Source: Typha latifolia | Taxonomy: Eukaryota > Streptophyta > Magnoliopsida > Poales > Typhaceae | DNA: 64,000 nucleotides | NCBI GenBank assembly: GCA_019914945.1 | Contig: CM034104.1 | Location: 4,652,501 to 4,716,500, forward strand | Reading direction: 5' to 3' | In this document: positions 35,021 through 48,723 of the stretch, piece after piece | Layout: every line of letters starts with the position of its first letter | Position numbering within the stretch: the first letter of the stretch is position 1 | Position numbers and translations under genes: made by a program | Notes under the pieces: generated by a model | Told to the model about the DNA's origin: nothing | Databases searched by the model: none | Seen by the model: the letters and a program-made list of their open reading frames with translations, nothing else

Positions 35021-36492
35021 CACTTTGACTTTTGCAAATAATGTAAAAACTATAATAGATCAATAATAATTTCTGATAGGGACAGCAGATCGTTCCACGA
35101 AGAAGCAACACCTGAGAGCAGAGCTCCATCAGGTTACCTACTTGGTAGTAGGTAAGGGAAATTTTAATACGAAAATACAAATGGATATAAACAGATCTGC
35201 AGTTATGAAACTTGTAAACCAGCTGATACAAATGAATATATATATATATATACACTATTTAGTATTTACATTCTCCTTTTTCTCAATAAATTATAACTGG
35301 GCATGTCCCATTCATTCTAAACAAAAAACAAAAAAAAAACAAAAAAAAAAAACATAAAAACATAAACATAAAAACGAAGAGAAAACTCGACATAGTTTCA
35401 TCTCAGAACATTGCACCATTCTACTTAACTAGTTAAGTATATAGTAGCTCATTCTGCCCATCTATTATATATTTACCAAACTCTATTATCTGGACACAAC
35501 ACAGAACAAAGAGACATGAATTCTGTTGATCCATTCTATACAAATTCAAACCACCGCAGAGAAGAAAATACAGAGAGGTGGATGGAAAAGAGGGTTTTGT
35601 CCCATCTTTTTGTATTAGTGCAGTCACCTCCAACTTAGATAAAACTTCTATTTGAAAGAAAAAAAAAATATTTTGTTAAGAATGAGAAGATGACGATGCT
35701 AGAAGATGAACTTTTCTGGTTACTTGCTTTAAGGATTTAAAATTATGACAGTAATCAAGAACTGCCAAGTATTCCAACTATAAACAATTTGACTATGAAT
35801 ATTATCCCAAAGATCGTAAGCTAAAGTTAAAAAGATGGTATCTTAGCTAAAAATTCTCATATGAGATGCACTTATATGTATTAGTTTGAAAGTACCAAAA
35901 AGCTATGATGATCTTGATATGTTTACTAGCTCTATTAAGTTATACAGTACCTAACAAACTAACAATTGGCTACTACATTTAATATTAACATAAGGTGGCA
36001 GAGATGCTCAATTTTGACCTCCAATAGACTGATAGGATGTTTGTGATAATTGTGCATGGATTGCCTTTCTTTTGCTCCATGGATTTGGATATGATAATTG
36101 TGCATCACATCTGCTTTAGAAATAAAGCAGAGAAAAAAAGGAATTCAGAATTCAGATCGGATCAAAAATCTGGTGAACCTAACTATGTATGAGATCACCA
36201 AACAAATATGATCTCAGCAGTCCAACTACCTGATATTTGTGATATTAACTAAACAAATAGGCCAACTAATAAAAAAGAATTATAACTCGTGAACTGTGGT
36301 AATCCTCGAAGTGGCCCATAATTGGATGGCCAAACATGCACCACAAAGGTGCAGCACTGTTTATAGCTCAGAAAGGAGGAAAGCAAAAGGTGGGAAGAGA
36401 TAATGAAGAAGAACGATAAGAGAGATGCCCTTCTTGATTGGAATTTTGTTACATTAAGGGACAGCATGGCACAGACCCACATCAGGCAATGA
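35021..36492. other. 3' flank of the PP2C gene, no other gene seen
   Basis: AT-rich sequence with short microsatellite-like runs (AT at about 35235-35251, A-rich at about 35322-35352) and no recognisable ORF. Part of 36200-36492 is probably the 3' untranslated region of the phosphatase gene. Confidence 0.4.
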
Positions 36493-39400
36493 TCAACCAG
36501 ATGAACGCCAAATCCTTCCTTCAAGGGAAATCACCATCAAAGAAACATCATCGTGATATTTCCGCCGGTCCCCTTGGGGAATATCAAGCAACTCATGGAA
36601 ATCCATCCCTGCATGAAGAATATGGAAACATAACCTTTTAATCATTTGTTGTATAAAGCTCCTTAACAGATAATGCAAGCAAGCAATGCCCGGTTGCAGA
36701 TGGAATGTGCATGAAATGAGTAAAGAATGGAGAACAAATGATTAGAAAGGATGACACCATCAAAAGATATCAAAATGCAATAAGAACTTTGGCTGCTATG
36801 GCCAAGTTAGACTGCAACTCAACTAAGGAGAAAAACTTGACTGTGCTTTTCACATTGAATCATATAATAATTTCAGTGAGGACAAAGAATATAGAGTAAA
36901 TTTGAAGTGCAAGATTAAACAACAAATATCTTCATGATCAGCAGTGACAAAAAAACAGAGAAGACTACGCACACATGCATGTCAATATTTTGTGAAATGC
37001 CTTCAGATTTGATAAGAAAGAAAAAAACTCACGAAATAAATAATGAAACATATCATAGAGATGACCAGAAAGAGATTAACCATTTTTCTTAGCTGCACGA
37101 CAAAGTAGTTCGGCTATTAGGTACTGTGCAGGATCCCCTTCTGGAACATTTTCCATAAACCATTCAACATGTGAAACAACCTCTTCATTGCTAAAGTACT
37201 GATACAGTCCATCAGAAGAAAGGACCAGAAAGCGATCACTTGCACAGAGACGATGATGAAGAACAGAGGGAATGCAGCTAACATATGGTGAAGTCCCAAC
37301 ATAGTCAATTTGAAACATCTCAAGCAAGGCATCATTGAATTTTGGCTGTATTAGAAAGAAACCAGTCACAGTCAGTACACCAATGTAATTAACCTGAATA
37401 TAACTTTTCTTTTAAAAAAATAAAATAAAAGGTAGGTACTTTACATGATCATGACCTATATATATATATATATGGAATTTAAAACATAGCAGTCCTAATA
37501 TTAGCCTTGTCTAAACTTTTCTCACCATTTTCTTAGAAGATCATGGCAAAGCATCCATCTAGATAGTTGGTAACTTGACTCTTCCAAGAAATTAAACTAA
37601 TAAGTGGTAAAGAAGAGAAAGTACTTATACCTATATGTGATGTGATCTTGCATGGACAATGACACAAGAATCATTGTTAAAAGTGCATGTCAAATTGAAT
37701 AAAATGGTAACACATGCAAAATGAGATGATGGGACAAGGGACAACTAAGAGAATATAATCTTGCCTATTGTACATCATTATATATTTCCTTGATGTCCTA
37801 GAACATGAAAATTGAAAGATGATTTTGTCACATTCATTTTTCAAAAGATATTGTTGTTGCATATGTTTCATTATCAGTATACAATTGTTTAGCTACCTGT
37901 TAATGATTGAATTAGGTTAACATGATTGTGTTTATACTTTCAATTGCTGAGATGTATAATCATAATAATACGGAAGGTAAACCAAGAAGCGCTCAGTTCC
38001 CAGTTGACATTTAAATTTCAAGTAAAAATCTTTGATAATTTCCCACAGTGCATCATGCAATTTTATCTTACTGACACTGTATGATACTAATCTGGGAAGA
38101 GACAGGTTAAACAAACGGTATATAAGCCATGGACAAGGTCAGGTTAAACAAACGCCACCCAATTAGTTTAAAAGCTTAAGGGCATATAGCCTTACATTTG
38201 AACCAAGCAAAAAAATCAACCCCAGCAAGTAGCAACAAAGGATGCTTCCAAGCATATTATGATTTAGATGAGGTTACCATTTTCAGTTGGCCTCTTTCAC
38301 AACAAAATGAGGAGAATTGAATAAAAGTTCACCTCATTATAAGCCAAATGAAATAATCTACTACTGGAAAGATGGGCCAATTACTTAACTAATAACTGTG
38401 TGAACTGTGAATTTAAATTCTATTACATAGGGAAGCTAACTTCGAAAATCCCAGAACTGTGATTAGAAGCATAAAATCAAAAAGCTTAAACTGGAAGCTG
38501 AAAACATGAAAATTTTCTCAGTGATTATCATCTGCAAAGAATGGGTTCACCTAGACCATCTATAGTGATGTAATAGACAAAATTTCCATAGTGATGTAAT
38601 AAACAATATCTCTGTCCTGCCATATATAATTGGCTCAACTATCAGATCTTTAACATTTTCATTTCGGAGTACCACATCTCAACTATTTCCAAGTCTGCAC
38701 AAATACTAAAATAACAAAGGGCGTCCAACTATTATAGTAATACTATCATGGTATTCATACTAATATATTCCAGATCTACAGTTTCAACCTTCAACTTCCA
38801 AGCCCAATCAAGGAACTGAGCATGCATATTTCCAGTCACAGCACATACTATGATCTGTATAACTGTATTAGATGGTTATTTTAGAGTTTGTAACTAGACT
38901 CCATAAACGCTATATCAATTAGACACCAAGGGAACAAACAATTGATATATCTACAGTGCAACTTATCCAACTTTCCTTTCTGACTTAAGAGTGCGCAAAT
39001 CAATTCAGCAAAAGGCAGCAACTTTGATCACCTAGAAAGATAGTCAAAGGATGTAAACATGTCAACCTCAAAGAAATAACTAAGAGATTCAGTCTCCCAA
39101 CAAGTCTAAACTCTAAATTAATCTGTTGAATTGGATAGCAAATGACCAATTAGGATTTAAATAAAGAACTGTTGAAATGCTAACCAAACTCAGCCACTAG
39201 AACAACAGGAAACAGCATATCACTGCATCAGTAGGTGGTTGGGCAAGGAGAAAGTACCAAGATATGGAAATAGCAAATTAATCAGGAAATCAACCATTAT
39301 ACATAATGAATTGATTATCTATAGCTCCAATAGATCAACTGCATACTGCATCTTATCTTTGATTGACCTTTCCGTTATATTGCAGAAACTGTCAGAGTAT

Positions 39401-42400
39401 CATATAAGTATTTGAACATCAGTAAGGTTCTCAAGGCAAGAAAAGGTCTAAGCACCCACGCCACTTGTGAGGTGTGTGTATAAGACAGAAAGTAAAGCGA
39501 CAGAATGAGATGATGATGATGATGATGAAAGTCAATAGTCTTTCACTATCTCATAATCTAATAATAATTGTGATGATGGCAGTTGAAGTATTGAATACTC
39601 AGTTGCTCTTTATCTTGTAGACAGAGTTATTCTACATCATTAAAGAGGATTGGTAGTTCACTAGATAAAGGACATGCCTAGATTGAGAATTTGAGAAGGC
39701 TAGTCATCACTACTTCACTAGAGTAGAGCAAGATGTAATAGGCAAATGTGACAGTCAAATAGAGCTGTTTCAGAGTAAGAACAAGGGATTAGCTAACACA
39801 TAGTGAAGCTTTCCTGAAGTCTGTTTCAGGGAATTGGAGAGTATGGCCACTATAAGTCCAAAAGGCACCCACAGCATACCCTAGGATAGCTGAAGTTTGT
39901 TTTCCGATCATCAGCTTTCATACAAAAATAAACCAGCAAATCTAATGGATCACAATGCCTTTGACCTGCCATCATTGCTAAATAGTGAATAAGATCACAA
40001 TGACTACGTTGTATAAGAATGTATTTACATCTTACAGCAGTAGAACTAAAACTTCCAGACACATTAAGAATGGTTCAGCGTGGTAGTTGACAAACAAATT
40101 CATGTCACTTGCAACTTGTATAGGCAAATAGCATCATTTCGTGCTAGCTAAGCTGGGACAGTCGGCAGCTAATACAGAAACATATTTTCTGTAACTTTTG
40201 ATTTCTGCAAATGGATAATTGATGTAGGTGGTCCTATTATTTGTTCTTAAACTTCCATCTTATTTTCTTCTCAGGCAGCATTTGAGTGTTAAACAGTGCA
40301 CATGATATAATACATTTATGAATACGTCTTGCAAGTCAAAGGAGCAAATCACCATTGATGAAAAAGGAGACTTCTAAAATGATTTGAGCAGTTAAAGTAT
40401 CTCGATGTGCACAATCAGGCATGAGACAAACAAATTGACCTCTCAGCACCTTAAACGAAAGAGATTTTAGTACTATAATCAATTAATGTCATATGACTGA
40501 GATTCTACAGTGTTTGATTTATGTGTTTGCGATCAGTTAAGATTTCCACTGTCTATTAGTTTCAGAAAAGTTCCATAGAGGTGGACACATCCAGATTGAG
40601 TTTTAATAGAGTTGAGATTTCGTGGTCTCAGTCTATCAAATAATATTTAATGGGTCATAATTTTAGAGCTAAATAGATGAGATCTAGACATAAGATATAA
40701 CTACAGTAAAAAGGTTACAAGATGAAACACGGAAAGGTTGTAGACAAGAATTTAATTGCTAGGCATGAGCTTTGTCAGTGGCTTACTAGGTGTCAGACGG
40801 GATGGGCCGTGCCACCCGTATAATCCTCGTCTTGTGATGATGGCCGCAGAAGACAAAAAGAATGGTTAGATGTGGAAAAAAGGCATGATGGGCCTCATGG
40901 ACATTCAAAGCCAGGGGGAGAGAGAAAGACAGAGAAAGAGGAGGAGGAGGTCAATTGAGCTAGGGAAAGATGATGTTTGGTAATGGAGAGAAACGAGGAA
41001 GAAAATAATACTACTTTCAGGTTGGATTTAGGTATGGCGCGCCCCAAAACCCAATCCAAGTCTCAATTAACTTGAGTTAATACATTGTAGATCGGGTTTG
41101 TTTAGATCAAAGCTAAATCCAACCCCAACCAAAACCTTATTGATTATCGGGGTCCGAGTCGAGTTAAAGACTAGTAAGATCCGAATCTGACCTACAATTT
41201 TATTAACATCCAACAATCTTCTTCACCTTTCTTCTTCCACTTCCCACAACCAAACCCTAAGCCCCGTTTACTTCAAGATTAATTTTTTTTCTTATTCAAG
41301 ATTAGAGAACACTACACTAGATTAGAAAGCAAACATCAAATTATCCCTACTCTAGATTAAAAATATTATTCAAATTATTCCACAAATAAGCCTAATTACA
41401 ATTTTACCCTTGATTTGACTAAAATTTAAAAAATTCTCTCTCCTCTCTCCTACAATCTACTTATCTCATTGCATACATACAAATATGCATTACATACCTA
41501 CAAGTATGCATTGAATACCTACAAGAAATGATAACACTTTAATTTGAAATTATATGTCAAATCAACGGTATTTGAGTCAATTTCAATTTTTTATGTGTAC
41601 TTTTCCTCAATTTTATGTCACATCAAATGTATTTATTACATCACTATTCTAGATTATAAGCAAACATTAGAATACCCTATTCTAGATTAGAGATACAATT
41701 TTAAGAGTAAAAATCTAGAATAGCTATCTAGAATTTCCCTTAACAACTCAAGAGTACAGGTTAATCATGTAGGAACATATTCAAGAGTACAGGTTAATCA
41801 TGTCACGTAGGAACATATTAGAGTACAGGTTAATCATGCAGTCTCTTTTTTGCTGCAAAGTACTATTGCATTCAATTAAATACCACTGTAGAAATTACAT
41901 ATTCTAGCAAACCATTGCCTGAGATGTATCAATAAACAATTATGTACTATTTTTTACTTATTTAGCCATGTCTTAAACATGTCATATCCTACCTTTTCAA
42001 GATTTGTCGTCTCTTTGTGTCCACGCCATATTGTATTTGTGTTGTTTCCATTCTTCTAAAATTTCATAAATCATCTCATTAAGTAAATAGCTCCAGAAAT
42101 TGATCTACCCAACATAACATGAGATTGATTTTCAAAACCATTAGTTTTGCATCATATCCTTCACTCAATTAATCTCTCCTAATGTAAAATATTATGACAC
42201 ATGAGCTTGATTCCATGATAACTTGTGCAACTTTATATACCTCCTTATGTTATATTATAAAACTAGGATTTTTTTTTTAAAAAAAAAACCTACATTATGG
42301 ACATGGTTCAAACTTTTCATTATCTCTTTTTCTAAAAAACCCATGTGTTTTATAAAATCTATCCAATTAAAATCCTACTGTTATCATCATAACATCCTAA

Positions 42401-45400
42401 TGTTAGCATATCAAAAATTAAGTAATCATACTTTTGAAATTATCAAAATATCATTGCTGAGATAATAGTTTGAATACCCACTGACGTAGGAATGGTTTGC
42501 AATTTAAAAATCTAAATAAATATTAGAAAGGAAGAATTGAAACAAAAATTATATGATTGTGTGAGAAACCATTACATATGAGCTCACTATAGACATTGAT
42601 AAAGGTAATTTAAAATTTTAGAAGCATATCCAAATTATAAAAAATCCTATAGAAGTCACAAGTGCCGAATTCATGCCTTTCCAATTTTGATTTGTTCTAG
42701 TATGTAAATAAATTGCGAATATGGTCCAAGTAACAAATGCCCAATATTGAATGGTTCTTTTATTTTCATTTTTGATCTCAACCGCACAGGATCCATATAA
42801 ACCAATTATCAAAGAACAATAAAATAAACAACAAATAATTATTAAAAATGAAATTTTAAATTAATATAATATATATATATATATATTATAAATATATAAT
42901 ATAAATAATTTAATAATATAAGATCAAATATTTCTTTCTAGATTCATATGTATTAAGGTGAGATGGGTTAAAAATTAACTCAAAGTGTTAAATGGATATT
43001 TCTTATGTGTTAAGATGAGGTGGTTTAAAATATAGTAGCTTTGAACCTATAGTTAGTCCTCCACACTCTTTGGAAACTAGAACCCTAAGAGTGGAATGGA
43101 AAAGTAATTATTTGTCTTGTAAGCTGCACCTTAATATATCATTATTCAAATGTTCAAAATTACTTTTTTTCTATCCTCGTGACAAGTTGATTCAGTTCTA
43201 TCACATTTCCTACAGATCTCCTCCTATGAGCCAAGTTCAAAAGGGGACAGATCTCCTCCTATGAGCCAAGTTCAAAAGGAGGCTTGCATGAAGTTAAGAT
43301 ATTTCTGACTTCATATCTTAGTTGAAACCCTCAGATCATCCTAAATTCGATTATCTGAAGGTTTCTCACCTGTTACCTCCTATGGAACCAGCTTCTTATA
43401 ATTACAAAAACCACAAACATCATCCAACAGCCAAAAGAAAGTATGCCATTAGCAGTTCATGTAAACCACCAAAAGAATGATTATCCAGCAGCGGAACTAG
43501 TATATTCACACTACTACAGGACTAAAATTGGTATGTTCTGACAGTGAACTCAATAATTTTTAAAAAAATCTAAAGAAATTTGAAATAACTGATCCAGTGG
43601 CAACTAGATCAGCAACTTCAGTGTACAATTTGAGAATCACTAACATATAAACTGAAGTTTCTGATAATTTCATTTTCCTGATTCCCAGTCGTTAATTGAA
43701 AAGTAGATGGTACAGTGCATTAAACTACTTGGATCTAGATAGGTCACTTTAACTATTGTGCAGATTCTAGTAAAAACTAAATCAGGTGCACAGGCATAGG
43801 TAATCACCAAATATAATGATAAACAGTCATTAACAAATATCAGATGCATCTACGAGATTGAACACTAAAATGCATGGAATGAATAAGTACAGCTAACCTT
43901 CTTCAGAAACCCTGCACCAAATGCCCTAGTAACCTTCAGTTGTCCTTTTACTCTATCATTGAAGACAGCTTGAGCATCATCAGCATGTTCTGCCTTAATC
44001 CTCAAGACTTCCTGTATAGTGTCAGTTAAAAGGTAAGTTTACAGTTAAGTTAACATTCAGTCACCACTCACCATGTTAAGCAATGCAGCAAACACAGTAA
44101 AACATCAAACCATACTTGTTAATGTAGTCTTTTATTTGGCTTCAACAAAATTATCACCTATTTCACCCTATCGATGCATTTGCTGTGAAAATATGAGTAT
44201 CCTCATCACAGATAGATAATACAATGTAAGATATGGCTCAAACAAGAACCTTAGTGAGATAACTCAAGAACACTCTTAATTATTACATTCTCACTCCAAA
44301 AGATAAACACCTGGAAGCCCCCAAGTCTCGACCTTCTATTTCCATAGAAGAAAGCTATTCTAAAAGCAGGCTTTCTCTCATCTATATGTTATGACGAAGA
44401 GATTGTCCAGTGTGACAAGATTGCACAGAATTGACTTGATTTTTTTTTATCAGACATCCAATCAACCCTCACTAATATCGGCAGTAGAATGACTGACAAT
44501 TTGAGATAGTTAAATACATCTTACTAATGTCTTCAATCAGTCTCAAAACTGATGTTTGTAACCTGTTGTAAAAGAATGAAGAATGTAGTAAGCTGCATTT
44601 CATTTGACAAAAAGGGAAAAATGGTGCTGCCTCTACTAAAGGTGAGGTAAACACTCAACAATCAACACCAATACAAACGGCAGTCAGAAAGGGATTTAGT
44701 ACCTTGCATACAATTTTGGAAGGAGTAATGTAAATTAGAATACTTTGTAAGCTTTAAATTGTCTAACTTGTATACCCAGATGATATTGACAGCACAGAAG
44801 TGTAACTCAAAGAAATAAAAGAATTCATTAAGTCAAGAAATACTACAGCATTAAGAAAGATAAAGAGATTATGTTGAAGTACCATGACATGTAACATGCA
44901 GATTCTGGCTCCTGAAATCTAAAATCAACTATCCTAATAACACACAGCCTACATGTGTGAACATCAAATAATATACATTAGATGTATCACAAGTCTAGCT
45001 TATTTTACTTTTCAAAGGAGATTTCTCCTTGCCTCTGATGCAAGCTATTGAGAAACCAATGCTTTAAGAATATTGAGAAACCAATGCTTTAAGAACTCCC
45101 ATCCTCCCAGAAAATAATGAATGGGAGCAGGAATAAATAAAACTGCTAAACACTAGATAGGAAATTGCGGTTGTAGTTTGAGTGAGAGAAATAATAGGCC
45201 TTGTAGTTCATCAGTTGAGTGATTTTCCTAGTCTCCAAGCAAGCACAGTAACCAACACCCACCCAAATGACAAGCATATAGATAGAGGTACAAGTAAATC
45301 AGCCAAAGCAATACCTCCTCAATGCTGGTACTATGATCAGTTGACAGTTGGACAGCTTTCATTTTTAAACTGCAAAGTGACAGTTCCCTGTTCTTGCTTA

Positions 45401-47705
45401 TATTACATATCCGGTTGTCGGGATTATGCATAGGAGACTCCTCTGAAATCCTATCAAGCTCCACCCGAACAAGGGACTCCCTCGACCTGTTTCTAAGTCT
45501 CATATCATCTTTTATCAGGTTTGAGCTGTGGTGCTGCATCTGCTGATCACTTGACCTATCCTGAGCCAAGATGACACGACTATCCCCAAGGTTCATAACA
45601 TAGACATCCTGATCCTTCATCAACATCACCAGAACACATGACCCCATCAATGCAAGCTCAGGGTTCTTGTTAAGTGCTTTTTCCACCATTTCCATGTAGG
45701 CCTCCTCTGTTGTTTCAAGTGCTCGTGACATTGCTTTCAAAACTGCATCATGATCAACTGGCCCTGACTTGCACCTCCTGATGACTACTGATGGGTCGAC
45801 TGCCTTCTCATCGACATGAGATTGGTCTCTGTGCCAATCATAACTCCAGGGGAAAAGCTTTTTGCGTAATGATTTCTGCTTCCTGTACATCTTCCTCAAC
45901 TTCAATCCTAAGATTGATCTTCTCATGATCTGCTTATGCCCCACAGCAGAAAATGACGCAACAGAAGAATGCTTTGACTCTTCGGAGTCCGCTCCAGAGA
46001 CACCCTCACTTCGTCTCGAACTTCCTGCCCCTTCAACATGATCCAAATTTTCTCCTTTGAGCCTCGAAGAGCATGAAGAAGGCTGCGCTGTGAACATGCT
46101 TTGTCTACTAGACAAGTCTTCACTGACAATAGAGTGAACATCCCACGAGCTCCTCTTGTTCAACCTAGACACATTGATATCATATTCTTCCAGCAATTCC
46201 ATCTGAAGCAGCTCATAAAGCCGCTTGCTTTTTCTGCAATCCTTAGATACTTTGTTATCTGGATCAGAAGGGGGATCTTTATGTGGCACATGAACAGGGC
46301 CTGCTGTCTCGTCCCCCTCTCTCAATTCTGTATTGTCTTTTCGAATGGTTTCATCTGGTAGCTGATCAATGCCCTTGAGTCCATCTTTCTCCTCTAGTAT
46401 TTCATCAGCCTCCACTTTTTGCTTGCTGCAATTCTTGTTGGCACTGGCTTCCGTTCCACTTTCAACTTCAGTTGACTGAACCTGTAAATTTTCATTGTCA
46501 GACTGGTGTTCTTGACATGCCTTGTGTGATTGAGAACTATCACATTGCTTCTCTATTTGACTGCTCTGCAAGTGAGAAGAAACAGTATCTTCCCTAAACA
46601 GCAAAGAAGCCTCAGTAGTATCAGGTCCAAGAAGAGCAGATGTGTCTATGCTACCCTCACCTTTGTCTTCATAATCCCAGAGCAGCCCTTCCAATTCTTT
46701 ATCTATAGCTTTATAAAGATTACTCATCAGAAATTCAGGTGCATCAGGGCCACTGAATCCATCATAAATCCCAATGAATAACCAACCTTGTTCTTCAGAT
46801 AAAACAACATGAACCCTGTCTTCGCCTGCCTTTCCATGAGCCCATTGCAAGTTACGGCTATTGCTGTACTCTGGATCGGACGGCCCATCCTCCACAGAGT
46901 TTTGCAGGGCTTCTGAGCGAAACTTTGCCTCCTCGGAGTGCCAGACTAACTGGGTCATTGGATGCAGAAGAAACTTTTGCATCCATCCAGCGCCCTGTGA
47001 GCGTCTGGTAAAGGTCCTAGAGAATGCACTTTTCATCGGTCTACTCATGCTCCTCATAAGTCTTCCTAACCCTGCCCTCCGCGGGCCATAAGCAAGTGGA
47101 GCTGAAAAGTTACTCCTATCTGTGCTGTCGATAGGACCTGACATGAAAATGCCCTTGTCTAATGGACCAGACATAAAACCCATCCCTCTTTCCAATGGCC
47201 CTGAAGCAAAACCTCTCTCTAGCGGCCCCGACATGAACCCATTTAAGGGTCCTGATCCCCGAGGCACTGGTTGCAGAGGGACTGCAGCAAACGAAGCGGT
47301 GCTCTCAAATGAAGCAGCAGGCTCCTGGGCCTCACCTGAGAGAAATACATTCAGATTGCCAGTCCTGGCAGTCGAGGCATTCGCACTTACTGAGGCTCCT
47401 GATATGGTTTTAAAAGTGGTTTCAGAGTAATTCTTGTTGGGTCTCTGGAAGCCTGCCAAATCTTCTACTATCTCCTGCCTAAAGGAACTACTGTGTGTTT
47501 CTGAGTCGAGCACACTTGAATCGACAGTGTACCTCTCCGAGTTTGACGGAGTTATAGCAGGAGAATCGCCAATCACCGGCCTGACGTAACAGAAAGAATG
47601 GCCTAATCCTTCATCCAAGGGCTCTAAAAACTCCAAATTGACACCAGTCTTCCCATTACTTAATGGCACAAAGCAACCGACCACTCGAGAAGTGCTGTTG
47701 CCCAT
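36493..47705 (-). CDS. POLTERGEIST-like protein phosphatase 2C
   Basis: Four coding exons, 45315-47705, 43898-44011, 37081-37345 and 36493-36608, give 961 residues. Introns are 1303, 6552 and 472 bases. I start at 47705 because [14 protein letters not shown] matches the family and puts Gly at position 2, the myristoylation site that anchors POL and PLL1 to the plasma membrane; an in-frame ATG five codons upstream lacks this. Residues 153-193 hold a family repeat of SGPLERG type. The split PP2C domain shows GEDRVHVV and [12 protein letters not shown] (314-325), then a long acidic Ser-rich insert, GSCVLVML (688), [36 protein letters not shown] and SSDGLYQ (Asp 880), ending near [20 protein letters not shown]. 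Metal-binding Asp residues are present. In Arabidopsis, POL and PLL1 act downstream of CLAVATA signalling in stem-cell control. Which PLL member this is cannot be decided here. Confidence 0.95.
41268..41745. repeat. MITE-like repeat in PP2C intron 2
   Basis: The block starts GCCCCGTTTACTTCAAGATT and contains two related segments of about 45 bases (41316-41361 and 41650-41695), both with CTAGATTA, AAGCAAACAT and CCCTA words. Its opening resembles the ends of common plant MITEs. No perfect terminal inverted repeat was seen, so the class is uncertain. Confidence 0.4.
41749..41840. repeat. Three-copy tandem repeat in PP2C intron 2
   Basis: AGAGTACAGGTTAATCATG occurs three times in direct order with spacings of 33 and 37 bases. 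The intervening sequence (TAGGAACATATT) is also repeated. Confidence 0.9.
43212..43280. repeat. Two-copy tandem repeat, about 35-base period
   Basis: ACAGATCTCCTCCTATGAGC plus CAAGTTCAAAAGG is duplicated in direct succession within intron 2 of the phosphatase gene, with one base difference near the end. Confidence 0.9.
45046..45096. repeat. Two-copy tandem repeat, about 25-base period
   Basis: TATTGAGAAACCAATGCTTT plus AAGAA occurs twice in succession in intron 1 of the phosphatase gene. Confidence 0.9.
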
Positions 47706-48389
47706 CACCTCTCCTAGCAAGACACGAACATCCAGCGGCCGATGACAACGCCGTCGTATAATCTCCGGAATGGAGGATTCCGGTAGCTCTGTACCATGAG
47801 CAGGTACCCAAACACTCCCTCAACCCAATGACTCCTTTTCTGGAGAGTTTGCATCATAAGCACTTGCTCAACATCTATATGATCAAAAGTCCCAAAGGAA
47901 AAGAGGAACCATTTTTACACATCAGCGCTCTCCGAATCAATCACTTGAATACACAAAATAGAGCAAAGACTCAATTCAAAGCCTAACCTCTCGGAGATCA
48001 TCAAATCTCCCGTGAAATCCCTGGAGCTGCCACTGCAGGCGACGGATCTAAGCTACCCCCAATAGCAAGAGACGACGAGGCCGGATAGCACACACCCCAA
48101 CTGAAACGGCAAGCCGAAGTCAACTACCAACGACAAGAAATCAAGAAAACGGGAGGAACCATGGTTGGGAAGGCAGACCCAGATGGGAGTAGTCGAACGA
48201 GCGAACGTGGGGAAAGGGGAGGGCGAGAAATGGTGCGAAAAGGTGGGGAAAGGGGAGGAGGGGGGCAGAAAAATGGGATTTTTGTTGTGATCTGAAGGAG
48301 GAGGAGAAGGAGACGAAGTGGTGAAGAAGGGGATGAAGAAGGGGGTGGGAAGGGTGGGAGGGAGAGTAAAGAGTCTCACTTCCTCTCGG

Positions 48390-48392
<3 letters not shown>
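47706..48392 (-). promoter_or_regulatory. Upstream region and leader of the PP2C gene
   Basis: GC- and purine-rich sequence (on the plus strand) directly upstream of the start codon, with short open frames only. It probably contains a long 5' untranslated leader, perhaps with an intron, but no TATA box or splice pair could be fixed by eye. Confidence 0.4.

Positions 48393-48436
<44 letters not shown>
48393..48436 (-). repeat. CT/GA microsatellite upstream of the PP2C gene
   Basis: About 21 GA units on the plus strand, which is CT on the strand of the phosphatase gene, about 690 bases upstream of its start codon. CT tracts near plant transcription starts can bind GAGA-type BPC factors; a role here is inference. 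Confidence 0.85.
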
Positions 48437-48441
<5 letters not shown>

Positions 48442-48684
48442 TCTCTTTCTTGGGGTTTTCAAATGGGGGGGTGGGAGGGGGTAAAAAGAATAAATTAAAG
48501 AAATTAAAATGGAGTTGAAAAGTTGAAACCGGAGTTGGTGTTTTGTTTACATTACATTACACTCTGCTCTTCTTTTGTTTGTTTTCCTTTTCCTCACTAT
48601 TGAATGATTGGATTTGGTGGTGCCAGGAGTCAAAATAAAGAAAAGCCCAGAATTTCCTTCCTCATCACACATCATCATCACTAC

Positions 48685-48723
48685 CATGGATCATGGATCA
48701 TGGATCATGGATCATGGATCATG
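48685..48723. repeat. CATGGAT heptanucleotide tandem repeat
   Basis: The seven-base unit CATGGAT is repeated about five and a half times without interruption. Confidence 0.92.

Noticed and set aside
37076..37080. TAA directly after AAKKNG as the stop of the phosphatase
   Set aside because: The site is a splice donor (AATG|GTTAAT). The family continues with [11 protein letters not shown], which is found in frame at 36493-36608.
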